Assembly: GCF_963966145.1 (NCBI RefSeq)
Contig: NC_091054.1
Coordinates: forward strand, 13,826,001 to 13,890,000
DNA from: Tenebrio molitor
Lineage: Eukaryota > Arthropoda > Insecta > Coleoptera > Tenebrionidae
DNA: 64,000 nucleotides
Direction of reading: 5' to 3'
In this document: positions 11,255 through 21,996 of the stretch, piece after piece
Layout: the number at the start of each line of letters is the position of its first letter
Numbering within the stretch: position 1 is the stretch's first letter
Notes under the pieces: model-generated
Databases searched by the model: none
Told to the model about the DNA's origin: nothing
The model's input: the letters and a program-made list of their open reading frames with translations, nothing else
Position numbers and translations under genes: made by a program

Positions 11255-13321
11255 TACAGGGTGTTAGGGAATGGTCTCCCGAGAATTTCACGGTGAGTCT
11301 GCGAGAGAAAATGTGGTCGAAAACCTTAGTACAATTTTTTCCTAACATGAATGGTTTTCTCAAAAATAAAAATTTAAAACGGTGCCCCACTGTTTGGGAA
11401 CTTTTGCACCATTTTATTGTTGTGATAATTAAATAAATAGTTAACGTTTTGTAATTAATGTTAATTGCTTAGCAACCAAAAACAACAATGACTCTATGTC
11501 AGATTTTATCGAATACCTACTGTCACAATGACGTTTCGATTTTAAAAGTCCCCTTGGATAATATCTCATCAAAAATTCATGTTATTCTGTTTGAAATTTC
11601 CGCCAATTTCAAATGGTGCCGCCTCATGAGGAGGTGTCAGTAAGAAAGACTCCATCATCCATCTGTCAACAACAGATACGGGTGAACAAGATTAAATTTT
11701 CACTGATCTCAAAGTAGTTACTGTTTAATTATAAATAAATTAAATTTTTACTACATATAAAATTGAGACTTCTAGCCACCTTCCTTTCCTTTACACCAAT
11801 ATCTTAGTATATTCAAAATATTTATCTGTATTTACCACAGCCTTGAGGTAAGTCCTCTTTTATTGCTACAAAGAACTGAAATTATTTCTACAGCTTCATT
11901 TGTGATACAACATCTAGGTACCTTAAACTATAATGAGATTCGTTAATTTCTGTATAAACTATTTATTTGTATTGAAAAAAATAAAAAACTCATAGTAAAT
12001 GTTCAAAATGTCCCCCGTTTGCCCTAATACAAGCATTAGCACGTCTTAATAATGACCTGCTAACCCGTGCTAACTCATCTTGATCGTTGCGAATTCGTTC
12101 TGCAGCCAACATGATTCTGTTTAAAAGATCGTCTTGAGTATTTACTGCAGTTCTATACACCATAGATTTCATATAACCCCATAAATAAAAGTCGCAATTG
12201 TTGAGATCAGGGGAACGAGGAGGACACGCAGTTGGTCCGCCTCGTCCAATCCATTGGGGTCCGTATGAAACGTTTAAAGTAAAATGCGCCGAAGTACCGT
12301 CATGCGTGAACCACATGGCCCTCCGAATCTCCAAAGCAATTTCCTCCAAAAGACCTGGCAGATCAACATTTAAGAAATTTAAATAATTTTCTCCTGTTAA
12401 TCTTGCTGGTAACACAAACGGTCCTATCAGATGTGTTCCAATAATCCCGGTCCAAACATTTATGGAAAAACGATGCTACAAAACGGCCTTGGTGAATGAC
12501 GTGAGGATTGACGTCGGCCCAATGGTGAGTATTGTGAAAATTTTGAATACCGTCCCTCGTAAAGCAGCATTCATCAGTCATAAGAATTTGGTTATGGAAT
12601 AAAGGATCTTGGTTAAACTTTTGCAATAACCATTCGCAAAATCTTTGCCTTTGAGGAAAGTCATGTGTGCTTAGGCTTTGAACTCGTTGGAAATGATACG
12701 GATAAAGAAGAGATTCCTTCAAAGTTCTCCACACCGTCCAATGACTAACTCCAAATTCCCTAGCAATTTGTCTGGTACTTATTGAGGAATCTTCAACAAC
12801 TCGATGCAAAATTTCCTCTTCCACATTCACCATTCCTGCATTCCGTCCTCTACCTACGTCTTGATTTTTGGGTAACACAGAACCGGTTGTACGCAAACGT
12901 TGTGCTACACTAAGAATGGTTTTACTGTCTGGGACTCTCCGCTGAGGAAAACGTTCCTCATACCTTCGGACAGCAGCATTGGCATTTCCGCTACATTCCC
13001 CATACACAAAATGCATATCTGCATACTCCTCGATGGAGTATTCGGGCATTATAAACGATTGTAATGATTGTTGGTTGAGTGAAGTGTAGACTTTGACAGT
13101 AGTAAATTTCGAATCGTCACCAAGCAATCATTTTTAAATCGAAACATACAAGATTTTTTCGTGCACAAAGCAATATTTCAGCAGTCCCAAAACAGCAGGG
13201 AACAATTTCATTTTCAGAAAACGGTTCAGTTTATCCAAAAACGGTATAAAGGTTTTCGACCACATTTTCCCTGATAAACTCACTCTGAAATTCTCGGGAG
13301 ACCATTCCCTAACACCCTGTA
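11255..13321 (-). mobile_element. Mariner-like (IS630/Tc1-mariner superfamily) transposon
   Basis: 2067 bp with inverted termini TACAGGGTGTTAGGGAATGG. The first 36 bases are identical at the two ends, with weaker similarity to about 110 bases. It is flanked by TA, as expected for this superfamily. It carries a transposase gene on the minus strand, nearly complete but frameshifted. It is inserted in element C copy 2. Confidence 0.92.
11990..13049 (-). pseudogene. Mariner-like transposase, broken by one frameshift
   Basis: DNA transposase of the group widespread in insects with a DUF4817-type N-terminus. I start it at 13049 (MPEYSIEEYADMHFVYGECS), where the family usually begins, not at the upstream in-frame ATG at 13127. 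A helix-turn-helix follows (STRQIAREFGVSHWTVWRTL). The first catalytic Asp is in LMTDECC, the second in WFTHDGTSAHF and the third in the SPDLNNCDFYLWG block, about 35 residues later. Near 12465-12475 the frame shifts by one base. Downstream, the correct frame continues as LPARLTGENYLNFLNVDLPG to the stop at 11990. Apart from this the protein looks intact, so inactivation seems recent. Confidence 0.9.
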
Positions 13322-13479
13322 TAGTAGAAATGACAAAATAATTTTGAGTTTTGCAATTTACCACCCAAAAAATAACGTTCATAATCAAGACGGTAATCAT
13401 GATGACAATAAAGTACGGATTACAATTTTTTTTTTTGAATTGATAGACAATGACGGCCAAAATTTTGTGGCCGGCATTG

Positions 13480-13706
13480 TACGGTTGGCTTCAAAAAAAA
13501 ACGGGAACTGTCAGAAAAAGTTCTGTCAAATTTTATTAAATTTTTATAGTTTGAAACGGCTTTTTAGAATTTAGGTTAAAAAACTGCGTTTATGTGTCAG
13601 AAATACTACTATCAAATAGACACAGATTGACATAAATTGACAAATTAAATTTCCAATTCACATTAGGTCAAAATTCATTTCCCGTTTTTTTTTGAAGCCA
13701 ACTGTA
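13480..13706. repeat. Foldback MITE, family CC
   Basis: Ends TACGGTTGGCTTCAAAAAAA and, inverted, TACAGTTGGCTTCAAAAAAA. It begins at the very TA that closes element C copy 2. Confidence 0.8.
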
Positions 13707-14324
13707 CATATGACCGAAATGAAGAAATTTCTTGATCTTCATAATCTTCATGATCTTCTTAATCGTTCATAAAGTCTCCTGTCTAATTTGATTTAGATCA
13801 TCAATTATCTTGGTACTTCAACTGGGCAAAAGTCAAGGATTCGATATTTATTACAGGAATTTTACATAATTTTATATGCCCAATAAAAAACGAGTATAAT
13901 CTATTCCATCTTTAAAAAAACAATAGGTTGCCATGCTTTAATTTTGTTACATTGGCAGTACTGAGGAAAGTAGTAGTTATATTTCATTTCATTTTGGTTG
14001 TGAACCTTTTTGCACTAAATTTGAAATGCTATGTTGCGAGATGATTCTAAAACAAAAAGTTATCAATAAATGTCATTTTGACGTTTTTCTAATGTATTTT
14101 AAATTAGACAACACAAAGTAATAATTTAAAGGGTTTACTATAAGTGCATAATGCCAAAAGTTGTGTCTTTCGAGACAACGTAGTGTATTGAAGTGCTACA
14201 CACATTTTAAACGAGATAGGCCCGATCTAAGTACCTAACGATGTGATTAATAATAGATTGATGGACATCTTTAATGTGAGAACAATGAATTTGTATTCGA
14301 TTAAATCCTAAACTGTATTTATAT
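13707..14324. other. Intergenic, no gene seen
   Basis: AT-rich. A short run of CTTCAT/GATCTT units lies around 13730-13760. Nothing else recognisable. Confidence 0.4.
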
Positions 14325-14688
14325 ATGGGAAGATCTGTTATATATTGCATAATTACAAAAAAGAACCTGGAGGATAGTCGGACTACAAAAAGAGGAAAAT
14401 CAGAAAAGTGGAATGATTTTTTTAAAAGAGATCTGACCGAAATTATTCGTGCGCTAAACAGTGAAAACGAGTTTTTTACTTTAGACACTCGACTGGAAAC
14501 AGTGAAGAATTTATTAGAATTTACAGGGGGGCGAACTACTTTATACAGAATATTAAAATCAATGGGGTTAAAAACAAATTGTTAATACCTATGTACCTAA
14601 TAGAAAAATTCTTTGTGAACAAAAACACAGTAGAAGATGATTCGGAACCTAATGATGAAGATGAAATAATGGAGGAAGTTAAAGTTTA
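14325..14688 (+). pseudogene. Winged-helix transposase remnant (IS630/Tc1-like), internally deleted
   Basis: The open frame 14325-14585 ends with GGRTTLYRILKSMGLKTN, the typical end of the N-terminal winged helix-turn-helix domain of an insect DDE transposase group. Normally a catalytic domain follows; here the frame stops. An acidic tail-like stretch (EDDSEPNDEDEIMEEV) appears 50 bases later and stops at 14688. I read this as an element that lost its catalytic core. I did not find clear terminal repeats. Confidence 0.5.
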
Positions 14689-15061
14689 GATGTCTTTTAA
14701 AAAAAGTGATTCCATATTGGAGAAGAACTTATCCGTTTTCTACTTGTTAAACTAAAGAACGCGTTCTTGAAACTCATTCAACGACTAAAGCATCCACCAG
14801 AGGTGTACTTCTTGATTTTTTGATTTGTCTTTTTTTTTCAGTTGCTATTTTTAATAAAAAATGCTTGGTTCTTTGTTAATTTCTTTTAATACAGTTTCAA
14901 TCGATTCGCAAAAAAAGCAGAAGATAAGTATGGCAACACTCTGACTTCAAAGCTTTCAAAATTCCTAACCAAACTTTTATTCAGATGTACAGGATGAAAT
15001 CTGTCAGATTGTCATGGCCAAGCATCGTTTTCTTAAAGTTGGAATACATTATAATTCACGA
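14689..15061. other. Intergenic, no gene seen
   Basis: Nothing recognisable between the transposase remnant and the next MITE. Confidence 0.4.
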
Positions 15062-15293
15062 TACGGGGTGATCAAGAAGGACTGTTTAAGTTGGTAACAC
15101 TGGATCGTATTTTAAATCGCCTGTGAGTAACTTCCGGTTGTTGGTGGCTTGTCGTTGTTAATGCTATACCTATATCAGATATTTGTCAAATAAACCAACA
15201 AAACATATCCAGTTGCAGTGTTATAAGAAACCCAATTAAAAAATGTTCTTAATTGTATTGCCAACTTAAACAGTCCTTCTTGATCACCCGGTA
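15062..15293. repeat. Foldback MITE, family E, copy 2
   Basis: 232 bp with well-kept inverted ends TACGGGGTGATCAAGAAGGA of about 38 bases. Relative of the element at 1550-1813. Confidence 0.88.
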
Positions 15294-15341
15294 TTTTTGG
15301 GATCGAGTTGGTTATGAAATCTTTCTTTTCATGTTGGACTA

Positions 15342-16638
15342 AAGGTAGCCATACACGAGCGGGATTTCCTCAAGGTTCGGCCTGAACAGTCCAAGCCTTG
15401 AGGAATTCCCCAACGTGGGTGGCGGCGTCCTTGAGGCCGCGCTGGGTGAGAGAGTCACAAAAGTCAATTCTTTTTCCGCTTTGAGGCAGGATTTTTCCAG
15501 TTTCTTTGTGGAAATCTTTTGAGAAAACCTCCAGTTCAGTAATTAGATTCTTGTGGGAATACACGCTTCTCCTCAAAAGCCACTTCTTGCAGCATAGGTA
15601 CTCACCTCTTTTGCGCCTTTTCTTGCGAAAGCAGTTCCATGCAATCACACAACCGACAGCTGCTAAAATAAACTAAGCAAAAATAAATAGGGAATTTTTC
15701 CATTTTTAAATTTTTCATATCTACAGTTTAAAATTTGTAATGAAATGTTAGAAATATATGTATAAAGTTTCATTCACATTGGAATAATTAGTGTTGAAAT
15801 TAGCAAGTGAAATTAACGCAGAAATTAGTACATTTAGTAGTATTCACAATGAAAAATTAAGCAAAGTAATTAGTGGGATCCGCCATCTGTTATTACACAG
15901 GGATATTGATGCATTACAGGAAACTGCTAGGCTAAATTGCTAAAAATTTGGAACTATTTGGATTACAAGGTAGCAAGGGTATTACACATGGTTTTGTACT
16001 GTTTGTAAATGTTAAAGTAAGTTGCAATGGACGAGAAATTTATACATTTATGTTATGTTTGACGACACTTTGACATGTAAAACAAAAATTTCAAATTGCG
16101 CATGCGCGTAACCAAAGTGAACTTACTAATTTCGCGACAAAGTTACTTACGTACTAATTACAAGCATTGTGAATGCGTCCATGCAAACGCACTTGTTATA
16201 CTTCTCGTGTTAATTGAGAGTACTAATTTTACGTACTAATTATTCCAATGTGAATGAAACTTTATGCACATTAAATGTTATGTTTCAAGTACCTGTAACA
16301 TTTCAAATTTATTTAGTGTTTAAGAATACGGAGGATTGGGGCAATTATTTTGCTTTCCAAGAAAAATTGTGGAATTCCCTATTCATTTTTGCCTAGTTTA
16401 TCATCATCCATTGATGCCATGATGAAAACAATTTGCAAAACCACGAGAACAACTAATAACCACCACCAGTCAACACAGAATTAGTGTGTTGATCTGGAGT
16501 TGAACCTGGAAAATCCTCAAGGCGTTTTCCTTGAGGAGTTCCTTGAGGAAAATCCTATCCGTGTGTGGGCGAGGGTTCGGTAGAGAAAATCCCGGAGCTT
16601 TTTCCTTGAGGAAATCCCGCTCGTGTCTGTGATTTAGG
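15342..16638. mobile_element. Harbinger-like element remnant with a nested MITE
   Basis: Inverted ends ACACGAGCGGGATTTCCTCA (from 15353) and its complement ending at 16626; exact outer limits uncertain. The minus-strand frame 15370-15648 contains KKWLLRRSVYSHKNLITELE, which resembles the N-terminus of PIF/Harbinger nucleases. The rest of the nuclease is absent. A 502-bp MITE (15763-16264) is inserted in the middle. Assignment to Harbinger rests on this short stretch only. Confidence 0.55.
15763..16264. repeat. Foldback MITE, family J, nested
   Basis: Inverted ends TAAAGTTTCATTCACATTGG, about 30 bases, near-identical at both ends. Lies inside the Harbinger-like element. Confidence 0.85.
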
Positions 16639-16851
16639 TACGGTCGGTGGACAAATAAAACTGGGACACTTCAAATTTAATCTATGTAAATCAGACCATT
16701 GAATTGTCAATATATTTGTCAGTGTCTATATAATATGTCATACCAAAGTTAACCTATTTGTGATAAAGCCGTAATTAAATGATGCAAATTTGTAAATTTT
16801 GACTTATGTGATTGTCATTTTTGTCCCAGTTTTATTTGTCCATCGACTGTA
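16639..16851. repeat. Foldback MITE, family I
   Basis: 213 bp; ends TACGGTCGGTGGACAAATAA and, inverted, TACAGTCGATGGACAAATAA, continuing through AAACTGGGACA. It follows directly on the Harbinger-like element. Confidence 0.85.
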
Positions 16852-17241
16852 CATAATTAGATTCTTGAGGCACGCACTCACTTCACAAATTTAAAAAAAA
16901 TCAACAAAAAATCGCAACGGAACAGATCAAAACAGCAATACGATCAAAACTAATAAATTTTAAAATCAGAGAATCGCAAAACAAAGCTCTAAAGATGAAA
17001 AATCGCAAATCTAAATGCTTAAACCACTTTGACAGAACTGACAATTTCAAATTTGAAATGTCATATAATTTATTTTCCGCGTGGGTTTCGTAACAACCAA
17101 TGAGAATCCGTGGCGCGAATGCTTCAAGATATTACCAACACAATGATGCTTTCTTAATATTTTAATGTTATGGTTTGGGGATTTTGTTATCTAAGGATAT
17201 TTAAAAAAGTGCATTCTATCAGTGGACGTATATAGGCAGTC
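16852..17241. other. Intergenic, no gene seen
   Basis: AT-rich sequence between two MITEs with nothing recognisable. Confidence 0.4.
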
Positions 17242-17597
17242 TACTATTGCGGGCAAAAAAAGTGGGACATCAAATTTCTGTCAGTTTTGAAAAATTCGAT
17301 GTAGTTCAAGCTTTATTCCTTTATTGTCATTTTTTTGACACTACTCCAGCTGACAGTTTAAAAATTTATTTTATACTCCTATTTTCCTTTTCCAAATGCC
17401 CTCTTCTTTTGATAAAGTTAGATTTTGATTGGAACTTTGCATTAAATAAATATTCACTACGTGCTTACTTACAATCATTCCCTACAACCTACAATTCTTA
17501 ATGATAACGTCAATGAATTAGAATCAGATAAGAGTTATTTCACATTAAAAGTCAAGACAATGACGTTGATGTCCCACTTTTTTTGCCCGCAATAGTA
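17242..17597. repeat. Foldback MITE, family H
   Basis: 356 bp; inverted ends TACTATTGCGGGCAAAAAAA, continuing through AGTGGGACATCAA. The 84-codon frame over it (17247-17501) starts in the terminal repeat and is not a gene. Its right TA is also the left TA of element G. Confidence 0.87.
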
Positions 17598-18084
17598 CAG
17601 GGTGTCTCAAAATTCGCGAATTCCGAATTCAGAGCGTTGTAGGGGATCACTTCAGTAGTCCAAATATGGAAATTAAAAAAAAAAAATCGGAACTCCCCCA
17701 CAAAGATACATTGGTCTGAAGGTGCACTCTTTGAAGTGCGTTTTTTTCAAATACAGGCTGAAAAGTTCAGTGTTTAATGTTAATTATGGTGTAGATAATT
17801 GTGGAAAATAATAACGTAAAACAATTTTTTGAAGAATAGCTTTGCTTTGGAGTACAAAATCTTAAATTTTTGTCATTTTTCTTAAAAATGGAACGGCAAC
17901 GTAGCTAGAATAGTATTTTGTCACTGTGGATATGAAGGCTGCTATGTGTTGAACAAAATTAAAGTGCTTATATCTTCTTCAGAAAGAGCGCATTTTTTTT
18001 TTGTCTAAGTATTTTTCGAGCTTCCCTGGATCCTTCCCTATCATGCTCTGAATTCGGAATTCGCGAATTTTGAGACACTCTGTA
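17596..18084. repeat. Foldback MITE, family G
   Basis: 489 bp; inverted ends TACAGGGTGTCTCAAAATTC, continuing through GCGAATTCCGAATTCAGAGC, about 40 bases. Abuts element H at a shared TA. Confidence 0.87.
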
Positions 18085-18550
18085 TAATAAAAATAATAAC
18101 AATAAGGATAATCTTATACTGCAACAATCTACATATTACAAAAAAATATGTTTGATTTGTTTATTATCAGTTTACGTGCAAACGCACATGTAGTAGTAAT
18201 CGCTATTACTATCTCGGAGATAAATAAATCCTAAGAAACCTTTACACTTGCCACAATGTTTTTACCACAAGATTCGAAACGTTGTATCGCATAAACTCGA
18301 CGAGTGCCTAGGTCCTAGGTCAGTGAGTCAGTGTTTGTGTTTTTGACAAAATACATATACATTAAATGAAATACATCAAAATTTAGTACAATATTCTGCA
18401 CTAGCGTCAAAGATAACAGGTTTTATTTGTGATTAGTGCAACCTTGATAGCAGAGTTTGAGGTATGACTCATAACTTACTTAAGTTGAGTATTATACACG
18501 CAACTGACAATTTACAGGTATTTGTCGTAAATAAATAAATATTAATCAAA
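18085..18550. other. Upstream region of the first P450 gene
   Basis: 466 bases without a gene; presumably holds the promoter of the P450 gene starting at 18551. I see no convincing TATA box or known response element. Confidence 0.4.
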
Positions 18551-20287
18551 ATGTGGTGGGTTTTAATTTTTTTTACTTGCACACTTGCAATGTACATCAG
18601 ACTCAAGCGTAAAAATAAATACTGGTCTGAGAGAGGAGTTAAACAAGGCTCGCCTGTGATCATATTCGGCGACAAGTGGAGGGCAATTTCACACAATCAG
18701 TCTTTAGCAGCTTGGGTCCAAAAAATCTATAACTACAGTTCAACTGACAGGTACTAGTAGAATAAAATCACCAGATAAATTCTAACGGCGAGGTCACACT
18801 GTTAGGTACTGTGGAGCGTACGATTTCATGTCGCCGGCTCTCGTTCTAAGAGACCCGGACCTGATCAAGGACATTCTGGTCAAAGATTTCGATCATTTTG
18901 TCGACCATAAAAGAGTCATACCGGAGGGTAGCGACCCCATCTGGGACAAAAATTTATTCTTTTTGACCGGTACTGACCTACATTGATGTCACAATTACCA
19001 AGTGATTTGCCAACTTTTAGGTAAAAAATGGCGCGACATGAGGTCTACTCTTAGCCCCGCTTTCACCGGGTCGAAAATGAGACAGATGTATGTTTTAATC
19101 ACAAAAAGCGCCGAACAGTTTGTCGGACACTTCTTAAAACACGAGAAAAAGTCGATTCCGATTGAAATGAAAGACACTTTTGCGAGATTCACTAACGACA
19201 TCATAGCCAGTACAATTTTTGGTTTTGAGTGTGACTCACTGGAGGATCGAGAGAGTAAATTCTACGAGATGGCAAGAAGAATTACAGATTTTAGTGGCGT
19301 ATGGCAAGGTATCAAAATTCTAGGCTTCTTCATTTTGCCCAAGTTGTACAAAGTAACAAGTTTTTGTTACAAGTGACGAACAAACTACACCATCTATTTT
19401 ATAGGTTTTCCAAATAAAAATTCTCTCCACAAAAGTGTCCAATTTCTTTTACGATATTGTCAAAGAAAACATTCAAAGCCGACGACTGCAACACATCACG
19501 CGACCCGACATGATTAATTTGTTGATGGAGGCCAGAGAAAATCACAAACTAATCCACGGAGTGGAAATCACAGACGAAGATGTCACGGCCCAAGCTCTCG
19601 TTTTTTTTTTCGCAGGTTTCGATTCAGTTTCTTCTCTAATGTGCTTCATGTCCTACGAACTAGCTCTACATCCAGACATTCAAGACGGATTGAGACAAGA
19701 AATCGACAGAACAGCTTCAGAACTGAGTAACAACGAGCTTACTTACGACGCTGTTAAAAGCATGAAGTACTTAGATATGGTAGTATCAGGTGAGCTGAAG
19801 ATTTGGACAATTGAGCAATATTTAGATATTTGTTACCCTATAACTTCTAGAAACTCTAAGAAAATGGCCTATCACTCCCTTCGTCAACAGAGTATGCACC
19901 ATACCTTATACTGTTGAGCCAAAAGAACCTCACGAACAACCCATATCATTTAAAAAAGACGCCATCGTGATGCTACCGATTTATGGGCTCCACCACGACC
20001 CCAAATATTTTCCTGATCCTGAACGTTTCGATCCAGAGCGATTTAATGAGACGAACAAGCCGAAAATCACGCCTTACACTTTTGTTCCTTTTGGAGCCGG
20101 ACCTAGGAAGTGCATCGGTTATAGATTCGCCCTTCTTGAAATCAAAGTTTTGTTTTTCTATCTCCTGTCAAAGTTTGAGGTTGTTCCGACGGAGAAAACA
20201 CAGATTCCTGTCAAACTAAGTAAAAAATCACTCAACATGACGCCCGAAGAGGGACTGTGGGTCGAGCTGAAACGCCGAGAGAATTAA
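18551..20287 (+). CDS. Cytochrome P450, CYP9-like, copy 1
   Basis: Membrane-bound microsomal monooxygenase; CYP9 enzymes (CYP3 clan) in insects commonly oxidise plant toxins and insecticides, but the substrate cannot be read here. Five exons: 18551-18750, 18806-18969, 19021-19352, 19405-19789, 19851-20287, phases consistent, giving 505 aa. N-terminal membrane anchor (WWVLIFFTCTLAMYI), WRDMRSTLSPAF block, oxygen-binding I-helix FFFAGFDSVSS, ExxR pair Glu361/Arg364 in ETLRKWP, and heme loop PFGAGPRKCIGYRFAL with Cys448. Exons 2, 3 and 5 have exactly the lengths of those in the next gene. Exon 4 is 69 nt shorter, removing a loop before the I-helix. AATAAA at 20379. No disruption seen. Confidence 0.95.
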
Positions 20288-20649
20288 AATGTATGGAAAT
20301 GTTCGAATGAGATGCGACGTGTAGTGATGACGCTTCTTATCTGTATTTTGTGATTACGAGAGTATTTTGATATGTATTAATAAACTTTTGTTTAGAACTT
20401 GTTTAAGTGAACCTAAATAATTCTGATTCTCCAGTTAAACAATTTAAACAGACTTACATCCAGGGTCACGGTCGTAATGAATGACAAATAACGAATGTAA
20501 TAAAGTGTCCAATGTATGGTCGTAGACTATTAGGTAATGGTTACCCAAAATTAGCGAATTGATAAGATTAAGTGGTTTGTTATAAATTTTTATTTTCTAC
20601 AACGATAAAGAATACAGGTGAGTTATCTTTTATATCTATTACAAAAAAA
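20288..20649. other. 3' flank of P450 copy 1
   Basis: Contains the AATAAA signal at 20379-20384 and then AT-rich spacer; nothing else seen. Confidence 0.5.
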
Positions 20650-20900
20650 AGTGTTTTTTGTTCGACACTGTCAGAATTTGAGAATTTTCTCCTGTTTCAA
20701 CGAATTTTGATAAATGTCACAACTTGTCAAAACGAAACGTCAAGCTAATTTTAAGGATTTTAAGCGATTTGGAGCTTTTAAGGTGTTCGTCGAACAAAAA
20801 AACGTTGTATTGAACTCGTTCGTGTGTAAATTGGGATCTTTGACATGAGTGGCCCACGAGTGCCATAAAAAGCCCAATTTACACACGAACTCGTTAAATA
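20650..20900. repeat. Dispersed repeat W, copy 3
   Basis: Longest copy of repeat W. Its right part is itself a hairpin: AACTCGTTCGTGTGTAAATT at about 20813 is answered by AATTTACACACGAACTCGTT ending at about 20896. Intergenic, between the two P450 genes. Confidence 0.75.
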
Positions 20901-21674
20901 ATAGTATAATCTGTTTCAAAATCAAAAATCCGCCACCTGTTGAATTATGTTGGCAGAAACAAAGAAATCCCTAGAATTATACTCAATTTCATATAAACGT
21001 GCATCTAAGCAAGCCATGAAAATCTGATTTTCTGTTGGTAATAAAGCTAAAGCTAGTGACTTTGACTTTCAAAGTTGCTTGCTCTGCGCGAATCCGATTT
21101 GACTAATTTTTCAGTTTTTGTCCATTTTAACATTGCTGATTTCAAAAGCAATGTTACGTCTTTTTACTGATTAAATTAAAGTAATTCTTATTTGTTTTTG
21201 TCTTTGTATTTTTACCAAGTAAAGATTTATTGGACATGACCTTCATAAATGTGACTTTTGTAATGTAACTAAATTAAAGGTGCTTTTACAAATGCACAGC
21301 TCACTTGATGAACATTTATATGAAATCAATTATAGTTCCATTTTTTTGGGTTTGCCCAACATTCCGCCAAAATTTGACATCGAACTGTTGAGTTTATTTA
21401 CGTACCTAATACAAAATAATTATTATATGTACAAAAAGGTGGTAGCTACCATATCACACGTTTCGAGTGAAAAATAAAATGAAATTAAATAAAACACGAT
21501 GAACTACGACCAAAACGACTGTCAACAGTTTTCTTTCATAACCCAACTTTTTCCGACACTTGCAAACACACTAAAAAATGCTAAAAACAAAAGTTGCCGA
21601 CGTTGTCGGTTGTATTTTCGATGTAGAATGCAGTGTTGGTGGATTTTTGATTTTGAAACAAATTATAGTTTATT

Positions 21675-21870
21675 TAACGACTAACGAGTTTGTGTGTAAA
21701 TTGGGCACTTTTGGCATGAGTGGGTCAGTTTAAAACGCGAGTGAAACGACCAAATCGCTTAAAATCTTTAAAATTAGCTTGACGTTTCGTTTTGACAAGT
21801 TGTGACATTTATGAAAATACGTTCACAGGACAAAATTCTCAAATTCTAAGAGTGTTGAACAAAAAACTAC
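21675..21870. repeat. Dispersed repeat W, copy 4 (reverse orientation)
   Basis: Reversed relative to copy 3 and 0.8 kb away, so the intergenic region between the P450 genes carries an inverted pair of the same repeat. Confidence 0.75.
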
Positions 21871-21950
21871 TATTTTCAAATATTTTGAACAAAGATTTCT
21901 TGAAATCAACAGAAAAACTTAAGTTGCGATTTATTTATTTTTTTCGAAAG

Positions 21951-21965
21951 CACGGTATAATATAA
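21951..21965 (+). promoter_or_regulatory. Possible TATA box of P450 copy 2
   Basis: GGTATAATATAAAG lies about 40 bases before the start codon of the second P450. Position and sequence fit a TATA element with a very short leader; not tested. Confidence 0.3.
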
Positions 21966-21996
21966 AGATTCTGAACTGCGGCAAAATTTTTAAGCA

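Larger units (their letters stand above)
11048..13481. repeat. TIR element, family C, copy 2 (interrupted by a mariner-like element)
   Basis: Same termini and same internal flanks as copy 1 at 1825-2709. The segment GAGGTAAACGTTCT continues into AGTAGAAATGACAAAATAAT once the nested 2067-bp element is removed. Copy 1 shows the uninterrupted version of this site, so the nested insertion is directly proven. Confidence 0.88.

Noticed and set aside
13050..13127. Upstream in-frame ATG of the mariner transposase
   Set aside because: The extra 26 residues do not resemble the family; the internal Met at 13049 matches the usual start.
17247..17501. 84-aa open frame
   Set aside because: Begins inside the terminal repeat of MITE H and has no recognisable motif.
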